From a bacterium (GTDB taxonomy: Bacteria; Vulcanimicrobiota; Xenobia; Xenobiales; Xenobiaceae), in NCBI GenBank assembly GCA_030535355.1, contig JAUNIO010000009.1, positions 1 through 64,000 on the forward strand: a DNA stretch of 64,000 nucleotides. The letters run 5' to 3'. Every line of letters starts with the position of its first letter. Position 1 is the stretch's first letter. Positions 17,222 through 25,675 of the stretch are shown here, in pieces. The position numbers were made by a program, and so were the translations under genes. The notes below the pieces were generated by a model that saw only the letters and a program-made list of their open reading frames with translations, did not search any database and had not been told where the DNA came from.

Positions 17222-18298
17222 TTATTTAACTTTAGCGCTGTGAACTGATACAGCCTGGAGATAGTAAAAACACTGCGGCAAATATTTTTTGACAAAGCCT
17301 ATAGCCGTGCCGACGGCCAAACACAAAGGCACACAGCGCATCTTCGCGGGAACGGCAGCGATAGCGAGAAGCTTGGACGCAATTTTGCCTCTCTGCAAAA
17401 CAAATCTGTTCAGCCTATCATTCAGCAAATCTTTTAGGATACTATACTTATCTGAACTGTCAGAGCTGCAAACTGCCACCAGGCATTGCACTAACATGGC
17501 TGCACAATAACCAAAAGCCTTGCTCAGTATTTCCCCGCTTTCGATCTGCCAATAGTGGTATAATAAATAAATGCTCTCAATCTGTTCTCGGCGCCGCGTA
17601 CACAGCGCTGCCCAGGTTTCATTATTCAAATACGAATTATCCCGGGACTGAAAATAATAATATCCTGCCTGCTTGCAGACGGCCAAGCGCTCAAGATCCT
17701 TAAATACTTTAATATTAAAGTGCATATCACCGCTGCCCAAGTCTGGCACATACACATTATGCTGGCGCACGTAATCTGTTCTGTATAGCTTATTCCATTG
17801 CGGCGCTACTACAGCGCTATTTAAATAAACGTGAAAAATATTTCTTATGCTTTCCCGATTAGGATAAAAAGCTGGGGGGACAGTAACTTCATAAACGCGC
17901 TGTACGCCATTTTCTATATATTCAAACGAATAGCCGCCTAGCACCAGCTGAGCGTTATGTTTTTCTCCAGCCGTGTAAAGCTGCTCTAAATAATGAGGGT
18001 CCAGCCAGTCATCGCAGTCCATAATGTACAGATATTTGCCTTTAGCAATAGATATGCCTAAATTTCTCGCAGCGGCCGCGCCTCTGTTTTGCTGATGGAT
18101 AACGCGAAAACGGGGATCCTTTTGGGCATATTCATCGGCGATCAGCCCACAGCTATCCGGTGAGCCATCATCTACCACAATACATTCAAAATCAGTAAAT
18201 GTTTGCCCAGCCACGCTGTTCAAGCATTTTCGCAAGTACGCTTCACTGGCATATACCGCAATAATCACCGTTATGCCTACAGCAAAAGATTCGTTCAT
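17222..18298 (-). CDS. Family 2 glycosyltransferase
   Basis: Cytoplasmic-face GT-A glycosyltransferase of 358 residues. The nucleotide-sugar binding motifs are ITVIIAVYASEAYL near the N-terminus, VVDDGSPDSCG, NRGAAAARNLG and the metal-binding MDCDDWLD. The last 60 residues contain a hydrophobic, basic stretch that may attach the protein to the membrane. It lies between the GT39-like gene (82-bp gap) and the flippase (5-bp gap), consistent with a role in building the repeat unit that the flippase exports. Confidence 0.88.
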   Translation of the reverse strand: MNESFAVGITVIIAVYASEAYLRKCLNSVAGQTFTDFECIVVDDGSPDSCGLIADEYAQKDPRFRVIHQQNRGAAAARNLGISIAKGKYLYIMDCDDWLDPHYLEQLYTAGEKHNAQLVLGGYSFEYIENGVQRVYEVTVPPAFYPNRESIRNIFHVYLNSAVVAPQWNKLYRTDYVRQHNVYVPDLGSGDMHFNIKVFKDLERLAVCKQAGYYYFQSRDNSYLNNETWAALCTRRREQIESIYLLYHYWQIESGEILSKAFGYCAAMLVQCLVAVCSSDSSDKYSILKDLLNDRLNRFVLQRGKIASKLLAIAAVPAKMRCVPLCLAVGTAIGFVKKYLPQCFYYLQAVSVHSAKVK

Positions 18299-18328
18299 TC
18301 TATTACCCCTATGCGCAGAGACCTTTCC

Positions 18329-18381
18329 TCATAGTCTTGCCCCCTCTGTCTCATTCGCTGCTTCTCCTCTTCCTATCCTAT
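18329..18381 (+). mobile_element. Family A fragment
   Basis: A short match to the A interior (agtcttgccccctctgtctc followed by a diverged cttctcc...tcctatcct) between the GT39-like and GT2 genes. Both ends are missing. Confidence 0.5.
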
Positions 18382-19961
18382 TACTTCTCTTCCAAAAGGA
18401 AAACATCTGCAAACCCCCAGCCTATCAAAGAATTATGGTGATAAATCTTCTTAGCCTTGTAATGCTGTAGCAGCCAGTGCCATTCCAAATTAGCGGCTGT
18501 CAGGTTGTAGAACTGAGATACGATTAAATATAAGCGGCGGCCTTTGAATACTTTATCAGCGAATTGCTGATTTAACATCCAGGATTCTAAGCCTACCACA
18601 GCCAGCTTGCCAGGCACCCTATGCTGACGGCACTGCAATCCCCTGCCCCGTTCAAAAACAAAATCAATGCCTTGGGGATTATAGGCTTTAGCGAAAGAAT
18701 AACCAGAATAAGCGGGATACAAAAGAATTATATCTTCAGAGCGCGATGCGTCTTCTATCGCCGCTATAGCCCCATCCCAATCGCAGTTCCACGTTTCGCT
18801 CCAAAAAGGAACCAGGCAGCACACAGCAGCAGCACTAACCGTCATAGCCAGCACTAAACAGTATCTCGCCTTATCTTGCAGATAGCTGAACAAAAGCACG
18901 AGATAAGGTGCCGTCATGGGCACCATATAAAGCGTTAGCCCCCAAGATATTAGATTGCCCAATCCGGCCAAACACAGCAGCCCAGGAGGAAAGAGCAGAG
19001 CGATCGCCATCAGCTGGGCTGCCTCCCTACGCGTTGCCGCCAAGCATTTATATCCCTTGGCCACACAGTACCAAAGTACTGCATTTACAATAATAGATAC
19101 AAATGATGCCCAAGGTGCGATCATCTCGCTCCATAACTGACCGCGGCCCAAATTCACAAAATCGCTTACATTCCAGCCCAATAAATAAAGAGGTGCGGCG
19201 AAATAGGCGATTCCCACATAATTTATGAAGTGATTTATATTGTCAGCGCTAAAAATCTCAGAACTTTTGACCAAAGCCGGATGCGGAGCCAAGCGCGTCC
19301 ACACCAGCCACATACAGCTAGGGACGCAGCAAAACGCACTATAAAAAGCGATGCGCCATTTGTGAGCGGCGTTCGTAAACAGCAGAAGCCACAGACCACC
19401 CGCAAAGACCTCCATGGTTCCTAAATAATGTAAGCACCCGCACCCCAGACATATTAAGGCGAATACAAACCATCGCAAACGCAATCTTTCAGCGCCTAAA
19501 AATGCAAACGGAACCCGGTCATTTTTAATATCCAGCAGCGCGGCCCACATAGCCGTCATGCAAAAAGTTAGAGGGCTATAAGGGCGAAATTCGGCGTCAT
19601 TCATAAAAATATGGTAGCTTAACGCTGTAAAAGCAGTAAGCCACAGAGCCCAGCGCTCCGCAAAAAAACTGCGAAATATGTGATAATTAAGGAAAAGGGA
19701 AGCCAGGCCAAAACATATAGCGGGCAGCCGCAGCACAAAAATACTATCGGTAAACAAGAATAACGGATAAGCTAGCAGCTGCAGACATGGCGTATGCGTA
19801 TCAAAACGCATCACATCCAAAATAGCTCCTGGCCCTGCCGCACACAGAAATTGGTTATAGGCTTCGTCAACGTAAGCTGGCTGCACATAAGAAGCAATAA
19901 AGCGTATAGCAGCCCCTACAATCAGAATTCCCAGCAGCCAGCGTTTGTTTGTCGTCGACAT
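18381..19961 (-). CDS. Membrane glycosyltransferase, GT39/ArnT-like
   Basis: A 526-residue integral membrane protein with about 10-12 helices. The first extracytoplasmic loop contains VDEAYNQ and RFDTHTPCLQLLAYPLF, resembling the DE-type catalytic loop of lipid-phosphate-sugar-dependent transferases (PMT/ArnT, GT-C fold). FRPYSPLTF follows at about residue 127. A soluble C-terminal domain of roughly 120 residues ends the protein. The donor is presumably a polyprenyl-phosphate sugar and the acceptor is unknown. AAGG precedes ATG 19961. It is the first gene of the GT39-GT2-flippase unit. Confidence 0.78.
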   Translation of the reverse strand: MSTTNKRWLLGILIVGAAIRFIASYVQPAYVDEAYNQFLCAAGPGAILDVMRFDTHTPCLQLLAYPLFLFTDSIFVLRLPAICFGLASLFLNYHIFRSFFAERWALWLTAFTALSYHIFMNDAEFRPYSPLTFCMTAMWAALLDIKNDRVPFAFLGAERLRLRWFVFALICLGCGCLHYLGTMEVFAGGLWLLLFTNAAHKWRIAFYSAFCCVPSCMWLVWTRLAPHPALVKSSEIFSADNINHFINYVGIAYFAAPLYLLGWNVSDFVNLGRGQLWSEMIAPWASFVSIIVNAVLWYCVAKGYKCLAATRREAAQLMAIALLFPPGLLCLAGLGNLISWGLTLYMVPMTAPYLVLLFSYLQDKARYCLVLAMTVSAAAVCCLVPFWSETWNCDWDGAIAAIEDASRSEDIILLYPAYSGYSFAKAYNPQGIDFVFERGRGLQCRQHRVPGKLAVVGLESWMLNQQFADKVFKGRRLYLIVSQFYNLTAANLEWHWLLQHYKAKKIYHHNSLIGWGFADVFLLEEK

Positions 19962-19994
19962 AGCTCAACCTTATCCAGAGATGTATCAATTATT

Positions 19995-20205
19995 AACTAA
20001 CCAAATGCCGTTAACTTTAGACACGAGGTCCTTGTAAATATTAACTCACATACAAGTATCTTTACTTTAAGCCAACAAACAAAAAGTTAGCAGCTAACAT
20101 GCTCTAGCGCTTGGTTTTCCACCAGCCTTAGGTATCCCCTCTGTCTCAGCCGCGGCTTCTCCCCCCTCTCATACTTTAGGGGGGGGAGTCAGTAAGCCTG
20201 CCCCC
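19995..20205 (+). mobile_element. Family A copy A3 (strongly diverged)
   Basis: Retains the order of A features but with many changes: ccgttaactttag, aactcacatacaagtatc, tatcccctctgtctcagccg, the hairpin region gtctcagccgcggc, and ctttaggggggggagtcag. It fills most of the 256-bp gap between the GT39-like gene and the class V aminotransferase. No direct repeats were found. Confidence 0.6.
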
Positions 20206-20217
20206 TTCTAGGCTGCC

Positions 20218-21357
20218 TCAACCATTTTCTGCTAATTCCCGCACTGCCCTAATAGCCGAATCTACGTCTTCATCCAAAGTAAACCAAGAAAAACTAAACC
20301 TAACCGCCCCTATTTCCTGAGTTCCCAACGCCCTATGCATCAGCGGTGCGCAGTGCGCTCCTGCCCGCACCGCTATGCCAAATTCTTCAGCTAAAATATC
20401 AGCTGCAGAAGCTGAATCATAATTTGCCACATTTAAGGTTACAATAGGGCCATGCTCACCAGCAAAATCCCCGTAAATTATAATTCCAGGCACATCCTTG
20501 ACGCCAGCATAAAACCTCCAGGTCAATTCTCGTTCACGTGCGGCAATATTATCCAGTCCGACAGATTCGATATAGTCTAAAGCCGCCGAAAGACCCGCAA
20601 TACCCGGACCATTTAGCGTGCCCGCTTCCAATACAGTAGGCATTTGCTCTGGCTGAGTGCGGCTGTAGCTCTGCACCCCTGTGCCCCCCACTTTAAAAGG
20701 CCGCCATTCCAAACCTTCACGGGCACACAGTCCCCCGATACCTTGAGGCCCCATCAGCCCCTTATGTCCGGTAAAGCACAGCACGTCTATGCCCAGCTCA
20801 TCCATGTTTACCCGGCGTGTCCCCGCAGTCTGGGCACAGTCGGCTATGAGCAAGGCTCCATTTGTATGCGCCAATTCGCCAATCCTGCGCAAGTCTATGA
20901 CGTTGCCAGTCAAATTGGAAGCGTGCGTGCAAACTACCGCACTGGCTTTAGAGCAGAGCAGTTCTTCCAGCACGGTGTAATCAAGGCGTCCCTGCCTATC
21001 CGCGGGAACAATTTCCAGCCTTATCCCCTGTTCATCCTGAAGACGGTAAAGCGGCCGAAGCACAGAATTATGTTCCCAAGCCGTAGTAACTACGCGATCT
21101 CCAGGCCTAATTAATCCATTGATAGCTATATTTAAAGCTTCGGTCACATTAGAGGTGAAAGCTACCAGATCGGGGCGCCGACAGCCAAAAAATCTAGCTA
21201 TTTTTACTCTAGCTGCATAAATGCCGCTGGCGGCCTGCAAACTGGTGGCATGTACACCGCGCGAACTGTTGCCCCATTCCTGCAGCGCTTTAACCATAGC
21301 TTTAGCGACCTGCTCAGGCTTGCGCACCGCCGTCGCAGCATTATCCAAATAAATCAA
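20218..21357 (-). CDS. Cysteine desulfurase-family class V aminotransferase (EF2568 type)
   Basis: PLP enzyme expected to mobilise sulfur from cysteine or selenium from selenocysteine. It has IYLDNAATA at the N-terminus, SNVTEALN, CTHASNLTG, the PLP lysine in FTGHKGLMGPQG (Lys199) and the persulfide cysteine in AGAHCAP (Cys336). Start: the frame opens further upstream, but TTG 21357 (then IYLDNAATA) matches the family and leaves an 11-base gap after the activator stop, with GTGAGG as ribosome site. The upstream ATG at 21414 would overlap the activator by 47 bases. This subfamily often accompanies YedF and DUF3343 proteins, both found in this cluster. Confidence 0.87.
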   Translation of the reverse strand: MIYLDNAATAVRKPEQVAKAMVKALQEWGNSSRGVHATSLQAASGIYAARVKIARFFGCRRPDLVAFTSNVTEALNIAINGLIRPGDRVVTTAWEHNSVLRPLYRLQDEQGIRLEIVPADRQGRLDYTVLEELLCSKASAVVCTHASNLTGNVIDLRRIGELAHTNGALLIADCAQTAGTRRVNMDELGIDVLCFTGHKGLMGPQGIGGLCAREGLEWRPFKVGGTGVQSYSRTQPEQMPTVLEAGTLNGPGIAGLSAALDYIESVGLDNIAARERELTWRFYAGVKDVPGIIIYGDFAGEHGPIVTLNVANYDSASAADILAEEFGIAVRAGAHCAPLMHRALGTQEIGAVRFSFSWFTLDEDVDSAIRAVRELAENG

Positions 21358-21367
21358 ACTTCTGGCC

Positions 21368-22147
21368 TCACTCTCTCTGGCAGTCGGCAGCGCACAGGGC
21401 CGCCCCAATGGCACCCGCGTACTGCCCGCGTTTCTCGGAAAGCACGGAAATTTGCAGTTCTCTTTCCAAAGCGGTGCGGATATAATTGAAATTGCACAGT
21501 CCCCCGCTCAGGCATACCTGAGCGTTATTGGCGTTTAAGCGTTTAGCCTGGGAAGCCACTTTTTTGACGATGGAATCTATAACCGCATAGGCTATATTTT
21601 CCCGGGGTTCTCCCCTGCCTATCAGGCCTATAACCTCGGACTCGGCAAAAACAGTGCACATTGAACTAATAGTTACGCCTCCGCCGTGCGACGCCAATTC
21701 ACATAATTCAGCCTGACGGACTCCCAAACTATTGGACATGACGTCTAAAAAACGCCCAGTACCCGCTGAGCACTTGTCATTCATAATAAAATCGCTGACT
21801 TTGCCTCTGCGCACCGCAATAACTTTAGTGTCCTGCCCCCCGACGTCGATCACTGTAAGATCGGGGCAGCCGTACAGCCAGACTGCCCCGCGGGCATGAC
21901 AGGTGATCTCTGTCACCGTTTTGACCGCAAACGGAACCGATACCCGGCCATATCCCGTAGCCACGCAAAGAGAATCCTGCAGATTTATCCCTTCAAGGCG
22001 CAGGCGCTCTTTAACATTATCAGCAGCATCCGCACTGCTCCAGCCGGTCGGCTGAGCGGAGACCTTCAGCAGCAGGCCTTTGCCATCTAAGACAGCGGTT
22101 TTAGTGCAGGCCGAGCCTATGTCGATACCTATATAATAGCTTTTCAT
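21368..22147 (-). CDS. ATPase activator of a 2-hydroxyacyl-CoA dehydratase/double-cubane reductase (BadF/HgdC type)
   Basis: ASKHA-fold ATPase of 259 residues that uses ATP hydrolysis to push low-potential electrons into a partner iron-sulfur enzyme. The phosphate-binding motifs are GIDIGSACTKTA (7-18) and VIDVGGQDTK (99-108), and LSGGL lies near the C-terminus. A [4Fe-4S] cluster bridging the dimer would use Cys126 (KCSAGTGRF) and Cys164 (SMCTVFAESEV). The partner is most likely the reductase at 22953. Between them lie a DUF3343 gene and an interrupted family A element. Oxygen sensitivity is expected from the family. Confidence 0.92.
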   Translation of the reverse strand: MKSYYIGIDIGSACTKTAVLDGKGLLLKVSAQPTGWSSADAADNVKERLRLEGINLQDSLCVATGYGRVSVPFAVKTVTEITCHARGAVWLYGCPDLTVIDVGGQDTKVIAVRRGKVSDFIMNDKCSAGTGRFLDVMSNSLGVRQAELCELASHGGGVTISSMCTVFAESEVIGLIGRGEPRENIAYAVIDSIVKKVASQAKRLNANNAQVCLSGGLCNFNYIRTALERELQISVLSEKRGQYAGAIGAALCAADCQRE

Positions 22148-22181
22148 GCTGATTTATCAAAAATCACACCTATTTCAGAAT

Positions 22182-22557
22182 CAATGTCATTTAATTAAGG
22201 CTCAATGACATTGGAAATGTTGACTCATGTACAATTATCGCCACTTTCATGCCTGCGTATAAGCTAGAGCATAACACAAGCTCAGCCTCGATTCCCCAAC
22301 AGTTTTGTTAGCGCCCCCCCTGTCGCATTCGCGACTTCTCCCCCTCCCATCCTTCCCATTTTGTCAAGCTAGAAATATCGGTATTTCAAGCTTTTGACGA
22401 TAGCTTATACCTCAAGAAAAGAGCTAAAGTGTATGGACAAGATGTCTTTAGAACTCAACAGCTGAAAGTTGACAATAGTTAATAGAGCGTTCGTCCATTA
22501 TGCTTGAGGGGGAGTCAGATAGTTCGCAAGTTAGCTGATCGCAACTAAATGACATTA
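22182..22557 (+). mobile_element. Family A copy A4, interrupted by a 152-bp insert
   Basis: Left part 22182-22354 (CAATGTCATTTAATTA to cctcccatcctt) and right part 22507-22557 (agggggagtcag to actaaatgacatta) together make a complete A element. The flanks ATTTCAGAAT and ATTTAAAAAT agree at 8 of 10 bases and may be an eroded target duplication. The insert at 22355-22506 lies at the same A-internal position as B2 in A2. Confidence 0.8.
22355..22506. repeat. Unidentified 152-bp insert within A4
   Basis: This AT-richer sequence has no copy elsewhere in the window and lacks the CAATGTC-type ends. It contains an imperfect inverted repeat (gtcaagctagaaatatc against gtatttcaagcttttgac). The right flank ccattatgctt loosely resembles the left flank ccatcctt, so a decayed target duplication is possible. 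No gene is seen in it. Confidence 0.5.
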
Positions 22558-22575
22558 ATTTAAAAATAGCGCTGC

Positions 22576-22848
22576 TCAGCAGAAGCGGTCACGGTGCCGA
22601 CGAATCTGACAGGGCAGCGCAGTTATACTATGATAAGCAGCGCCATGCTCAGCGATGCAGGCCCGCACGCTATCGATATCCTGCGGCAAAACTAACAGGG
22701 ACATACCACAGGATAATTCACCCTGCAAGATATGCGGTGTGGGAGAGATCCGAGCCGGAATATTCTCATTTTGCAGCAGCTCCTGCAGCGCCAGACCCTG
22801 AGTAAAGTTGTCGAAAAGCACATAATAATTCAATTCCGGCTCAGCCAC
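22576..22848 (-). CDS. DUF3343 family protein (first of two)
   Basis: A 90-residue cytoplasmic protein of the DUF3343 family, recognised from YVLFDNFTQGLALQELLQNENIPARISPTP and the SCGMSLLV segment with its single cysteine. Family members are predicted to handle sulfur or selenium because they recur beside YedF and SelD-linked genes; no reaction is established. The start is GTG 22848. A close functional neighbour is the second DUF3343 gene at 24539, which retains two cysteines in GCGMCW. It is transcribed after the double-cubane-type reductase with about 100 bases between. Confidence 0.78.
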   Translation of the reverse strand: MAEPELNYYVLFDNFTQGLALQELLQNENIPARISPTPHILQGELSCGMSLLVLPQDIDSVRACIAEHGAAYHSITALPCQIRRHRDRFC

Positions 22849-22912
22849 GCTAGCACTTACCTATCAACTCAGAACTATCAGCTCGAAATTATTAATTTAA
22901 CGCTAACAATTC

Positions 22913-22948
22913 AGACCTATCAGCTTATAATTCTAAGCTGATAGGTCT
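22913..22948 (-). terminator. Perfect 15-bp hairpin after the reductase gene
   Basis: AGACCTATCAGCTTA (22913-22927) pairs perfectly with 22934-22948 across a 6-base loop, four bases past the stop of the gene at 22953. The following sequence on the minus strand is not U-rich, so it may be a pause or processing structure rather than a full terminator. Confidence 0.55.
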
Positions 22949-22952
22949 AATC

Positions 22953-24221
22953 TTAAAGCATTTCCACAAAAGCACCGATGCGGGTGCGCAGCTGCTCGGC
23001 ATCGGCGTCGGTATAATCTGTTTCCAAGCCAAGCACAGGAATCCCCGCGTCCTTTAATGCTTTTTCAACTTTATAGCCTTCTATATCATAGAGACAGCAG
23101 AATTTTAGATTTACATCGATTACGCCATCTGCTTTGTACTCTTTAACTAAACGGATGATATCGTCAATTCTGCCCGTATTGGGAGTAAAGCAGGCGCAGT
23201 TGGTCTTCATATAGCGCTCGGCCAAAGCCCGGAACTGTCCTTCTAGAGTGGTCTGGCTTTCATCGGTCAGGTTTTCGAAATAACGCGTGCCCGTACACAT
23301 TTCTTCACATACTACCGCCGCGCCGCTTGTTTCAATAAGATGATGCAGTTTCCAGTTGGGAATTGCCAAAGGCGTACCGGAAATGAGCAGACGCTTCGTG
23401 CCTTTAGGAAATACAGAAACGCCATTTTTAATGCGTTCTTCCAGCTCATCGGCCAGCTTGTCGCACATTTGGGCACAGCGCACCGGATCGTCAAAGAAAG
23501 CGATCTGAGTAACCAGCAAAGCATCCTTTCCGCTGATAGGCAAATTCAGAGCCTGTCGGGCTGCGTAAACGCGGGCCAAAGCCTTGCGCTTTTCATTGAC
23601 CGTGCGAATTGCAGCCTGCAAACTGTCCACAGTAATTTTATTGCCAGTGGTTTCTTCCACGACTTTAGCAAAGTTCGCTATCTCTAAAGTCCATTTTTCC
23701 AAATCTTGGGGACGCTTCATCTGCGGGAGATCCATAATATGCATGGGCACATCCTGGCCCAATATTTCCCAGGCCTTTTTCTTGCCATCGCAAGTAGTTT
23801 CACCAACATACATATCAGCAATGCGGAAAAAAGGACAGGTGCGATCCAAGCGCGCCCCTACAGACGCTTTAATCAAAGGGCAAGTGGCTTTAGGCAAAAC
23901 TTTCTCGCCGCCGGGCACCCAAAACTGGGAACCGCCGCACAGGCCAGTCACTATACCGTTAGCGGCCAGCACGATTTCGTCGGGAACGTACACACAAAAA
24001 GTCCCAAATACCTTGCGTCCCTGTTTCTGCGCTTCAATGAGTTCTGCCGGCCTTATACCGTGAATTTCCGCTACCACCATATCCCAGAAATTCATGCCCT
24101 TAGGTCTATTGTCCTGAGAGAGAAAAACATCTCCAAACGCCGTGGGCAATACCTGGCAAAGGCTATCGTGACTTTCCAAGTCCATACCCAAACTTTTCCA
24201 CATCTCCACATAATTTGACAT
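22953..24221 (-). CDS. Double-cubane-cluster-type reductase (2-hydroxyacyl-CoA dehydratase D-subunit family)
   Basis: A 422-residue protein of the HgdB/FldC superfamily. The single-polypeptide arrangement and its cysteine set (Cys76, 95, 114, 129 and 144, plus late MCTG, CACFTPN and KFCCLYD cysteines) fit the double-cubane-cluster proteins. These receive electrons from an ATP-driven activator and reduce small molecules at very low potential. The physiological substrate is unknown. A true dehydratase would need a second, paralogous subunit, and none is adjacent. The activator is the ATPase at 21368. Start ATG 24221 follows AGGAG. Confidence 0.85.
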   Translation of the reverse strand: MSNYVEMWKSLGMDLESHDSLCQVLPTAFGDVFLSQDNRPKGMNFWDMVVAEIHGIRPAELIEAQKQGRKVFGTFCVYVPDEIVLAANGIVTGLCGGSQFWVPGGEKVLPKATCPLIKASVGARLDRTCPFFRIADMYVGETTCDGKKKAWEILGQDVPMHIMDLPQMKRPQDLEKWTLEIANFAKVVEETTGNKITVDSLQAAIRTVNEKRKALARVYAARQALNLPISGKDALLVTQIAFFDDPVRCAQMCDKLADELEERIKNGVSVFPKGTKRLLISGTPLAIPNWKLHHLIETSGAAVVCEEMCTGTRYFENLTDESQTTLEGQFRALAERYMKTNCACFTPNTGRIDDIIRLVKEYKADGVIDVNLKFCCLYDIEGYKVEKALKDAGIPVLGLETDYTDADAEQLRTRIGAFVEML

Positions 24222-24286
24222 ACTCTATATACTCCTAATTTTGCTCAATCATTGAGTTAAAGCTCAGCACCATTAAGAAAAGGCTC

Positions 24287-24529
24287 CAATAACGTTTAGT
24301 TAATGCTCAATGTCGTTAACTTAAGGCTCAGCGGCATGGGACATGTTGACTCATATACAATTATTGTCACATTCATGCCCGCGTACAAGCAAGCCCATCA
24401 CATACGCTAGACTTCGATTCCCCAACAGTCTTGGGCACCCCCTCTGTCGCAAGCGACTTCTCCCCTCCCATCCTTTAGGGGGAGTCAGATAGTTTCGCAA
24501 GTTAGCTGATCGCTAACCAAACGGCATTA
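24287..24529 (+). mobile_element. Family A copy A5 (nearly full length)
   Basis: Runs from CAATAACGTTTAGTTA to taaccaaacggcatta, with the complete internal order of A1. The mid hairpin has a shortened loop (gtcgcaagcgac). Flanking 10-mers do not match, so the duplication is eroded or rearranged. It lies between the reductase gene and the second DUF3343 gene. Confidence 0.8.
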
Positions 24530-24538
24530 ATTATTTAT

Positions 24539-24775
24539 CTATATCCATACTTCATACAGAAGGGTCCCTGTCAAAGCAGCTTCGGTTATCGCGTTCCCGA
24601 TGCGTTCACGCTCCTCGATCGGCGCTCGCCAGCACATGCCACAGCCTGCGCTTATAGAGGTAGGCACGGGGATCAAACGGCCTGGGACTTCATGCTGCCG
24701 GCAGTAACTCTCCATGGCCATAGCTGCCGTGGTGCTGGGAAAAGTTACAACCAGCCACAGACGTTTAGCCCTCAT
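24539..24775 (-). CDS. DUF3343 family protein (second)
   Basis: A 78-residue DUF3343 protein with the family core WLVVTFPSTTAAMAMESYC, a GRLIPVPTSISAGCGMCW segment bearing the paired cysteines (CGMC) and a short C-terminal helix. The CxxC-like pair suggests a sulfur- or selenium-carrier role, which is prediction only. Its start overlaps the end of yedF by four bases (ATGA), so the two are translationally coupled. A family A element follows immediately. Confidence 0.82.
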   Translation of the reverse strand: MRAKRLWLVVTFPSTTAAMAMESYCRQHEVPGRLIPVPTSISAGCGMCWRAPIEERERIGNAITEAALTGTLLYEVWI

Positions 24776-25395
24776 GGCCGGATCACATGAGAAGCCTGCA
24801 GCATTTTTTCAGCGATAACATACATATTGCTTATCTGCCCCACCGCCAATTTATCTTTTAGCCCGTAAAAATCGAGGCAAGTACCACACGTCAAAACTTC
24901 CGTACCCTGTTCTTCCAGCTGGCGCAGGTCTTCCAAGGCCGGCGAACCTTCGCAAGTTAAATGGGCTCCGCCGTTATAAAAAAGCATAGCGCTGGGCAGA
25001 TTTTCCTGCTGAGATAGAGCATAAATAAAGCTCTTCATCAGCAGATGCCCCAATTCATAGTTTCCAGTGCCCATGACTTCAGAGCCTATGGCCACAACTG
25101 CGCCTGCAGATGCAGCAGACACCGTACAGGCGAGTTCACTGTGCTGCAAGGGAGCTTCCGGCTGAGCGCCATCTTTAGCAGTAATATGTACAGAATAACT
25201 GCCGTTGCTGCCGGCTGCAATCTCTGCAGCATAACCGCGGTTTTTGGCCATGCGCTGCACATTCTGAGCCGCATTTTCGTCACCCGTCAAAACAACAAAA
25301 GCGCGGCAGTCTTTATGTTCTTCCAACGCTTTGCGGGTTTTTATGACGGGAATGGGGCACTGCTCCCCGCGCACATCGATCACGAATTCGTTCAT
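24772..25395 (-). CDS. yedF: YedF-like selenium-metabolism sulfurtransferase
   Basis: A 207-residue fusion of a TusA/SirA-like domain (1-75, with Cys13 in GEQCPIP) and a C-terminal DsrE-like domain (about 95-205, with LFYNGGAHLT and the TCGTC pair at 169-173). This layout matches the family annotated as sulfurtransferase-like selenium metabolism protein YedF, usually found where SelD-dependent selenium use occurs. No selD is in this window. It is the first gene of the DUF3343-reductase-activator-aminotransferase set. An 18-bp perfect inverted repeat lies 50 bases upstream of its ATG. Confidence 0.9.
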   Translation of the reverse strand: MNEFVIDVRGEQCPIPVIKTRKALEEHKDCRAFVVLTGDENAAQNVQRMAKNRGYAAEIAAGSNGSYSVHITAKDGAQPEAPLQHSELACTVSAASAGAVVAIGSEVMGTGNYELGHLLMKSFIYALSQQENLPSAMLFYNGGAHLTCEGSPALEDLRQLEEQGTEVLTCGTCLDFYGLKDKLAVGQISNMYVIAEKMLQASHVIRP

Positions 25396-25444
25396 TTATA
25401 TCACCTGATTGCTGATTTTTAGACAGCTATAAGCTTTACTGCGT

Positions 25445-25486
25445 TTTACTGTGCGTTATATTAGCACAAATATAACGCACAGTAAA
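25445..25486. promoter_or_regulatory. Perfect 18-bp inverted repeat upstream of yedF
   Basis: TTTACTGTGCGTTATATT at 25445-25462 is exactly complementary to 25469-25486 across a 6-base loop. It sits 49 bases before the yedF start and 190 bases after the NmrA-like stop. No U tract follows on either strand. It could be an operator for a dimeric regulator or a terminator that works without a U tract. Confidence 0.55.
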
Positions 25487-25603
25487 GGAAAACTTCCGCC
25501 CCAGCTTCTGATATTACCAGAGCGCCTGGCGTCTGCGACGTCAGTTTAAACGTCCCCGCCATCAGCCGTCCCCGCAATCGGCGGCATTTGTCTAATTACT
25601 TAC

Positions 25604-25665
25604 TACCAGTTATATACCAGTTATATACCAGCTGTTTACCAGCTGTCAGTTTACTGTCAGTTATC
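25604..25665. repeat. Short direct repeats
   Basis: ccagttatata occurs twice in tandem, followed by degenerate copies (ccagctgttta, ccagctgtcagtttactgtcag). It is likely slippage-derived and lies just after the NmrA-like gene. Confidence 0.5.
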
Positions 25666-25675
25666 AGCTATCACA

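Noticed and set aside
23706-24218. A 170-codon plus-strand open frame opposite the double-cubane-type reductase
   Set aside because: It mirrors the codon pattern of a well-identified gene and has no recognisable domain or start signal.
22953-24221. A complete 2-hydroxyacyl-CoA dehydratase fermentation pathway
   Set aside because: Only one subunit-like protein and its activator are present, with no second subunit, CoA-transferase or crotonase, so a double-cubane-type reductase is the better call.
22182-24529. Family A copies considered as a conserved regulatory RNA such as a riboswitch
   Set aside because: Copies occur in both orientations, lie mostly at gene ends next to unrelated genes, and have target duplications, which fits mobile elements better. 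Structured RNA function after insertion remains possible.
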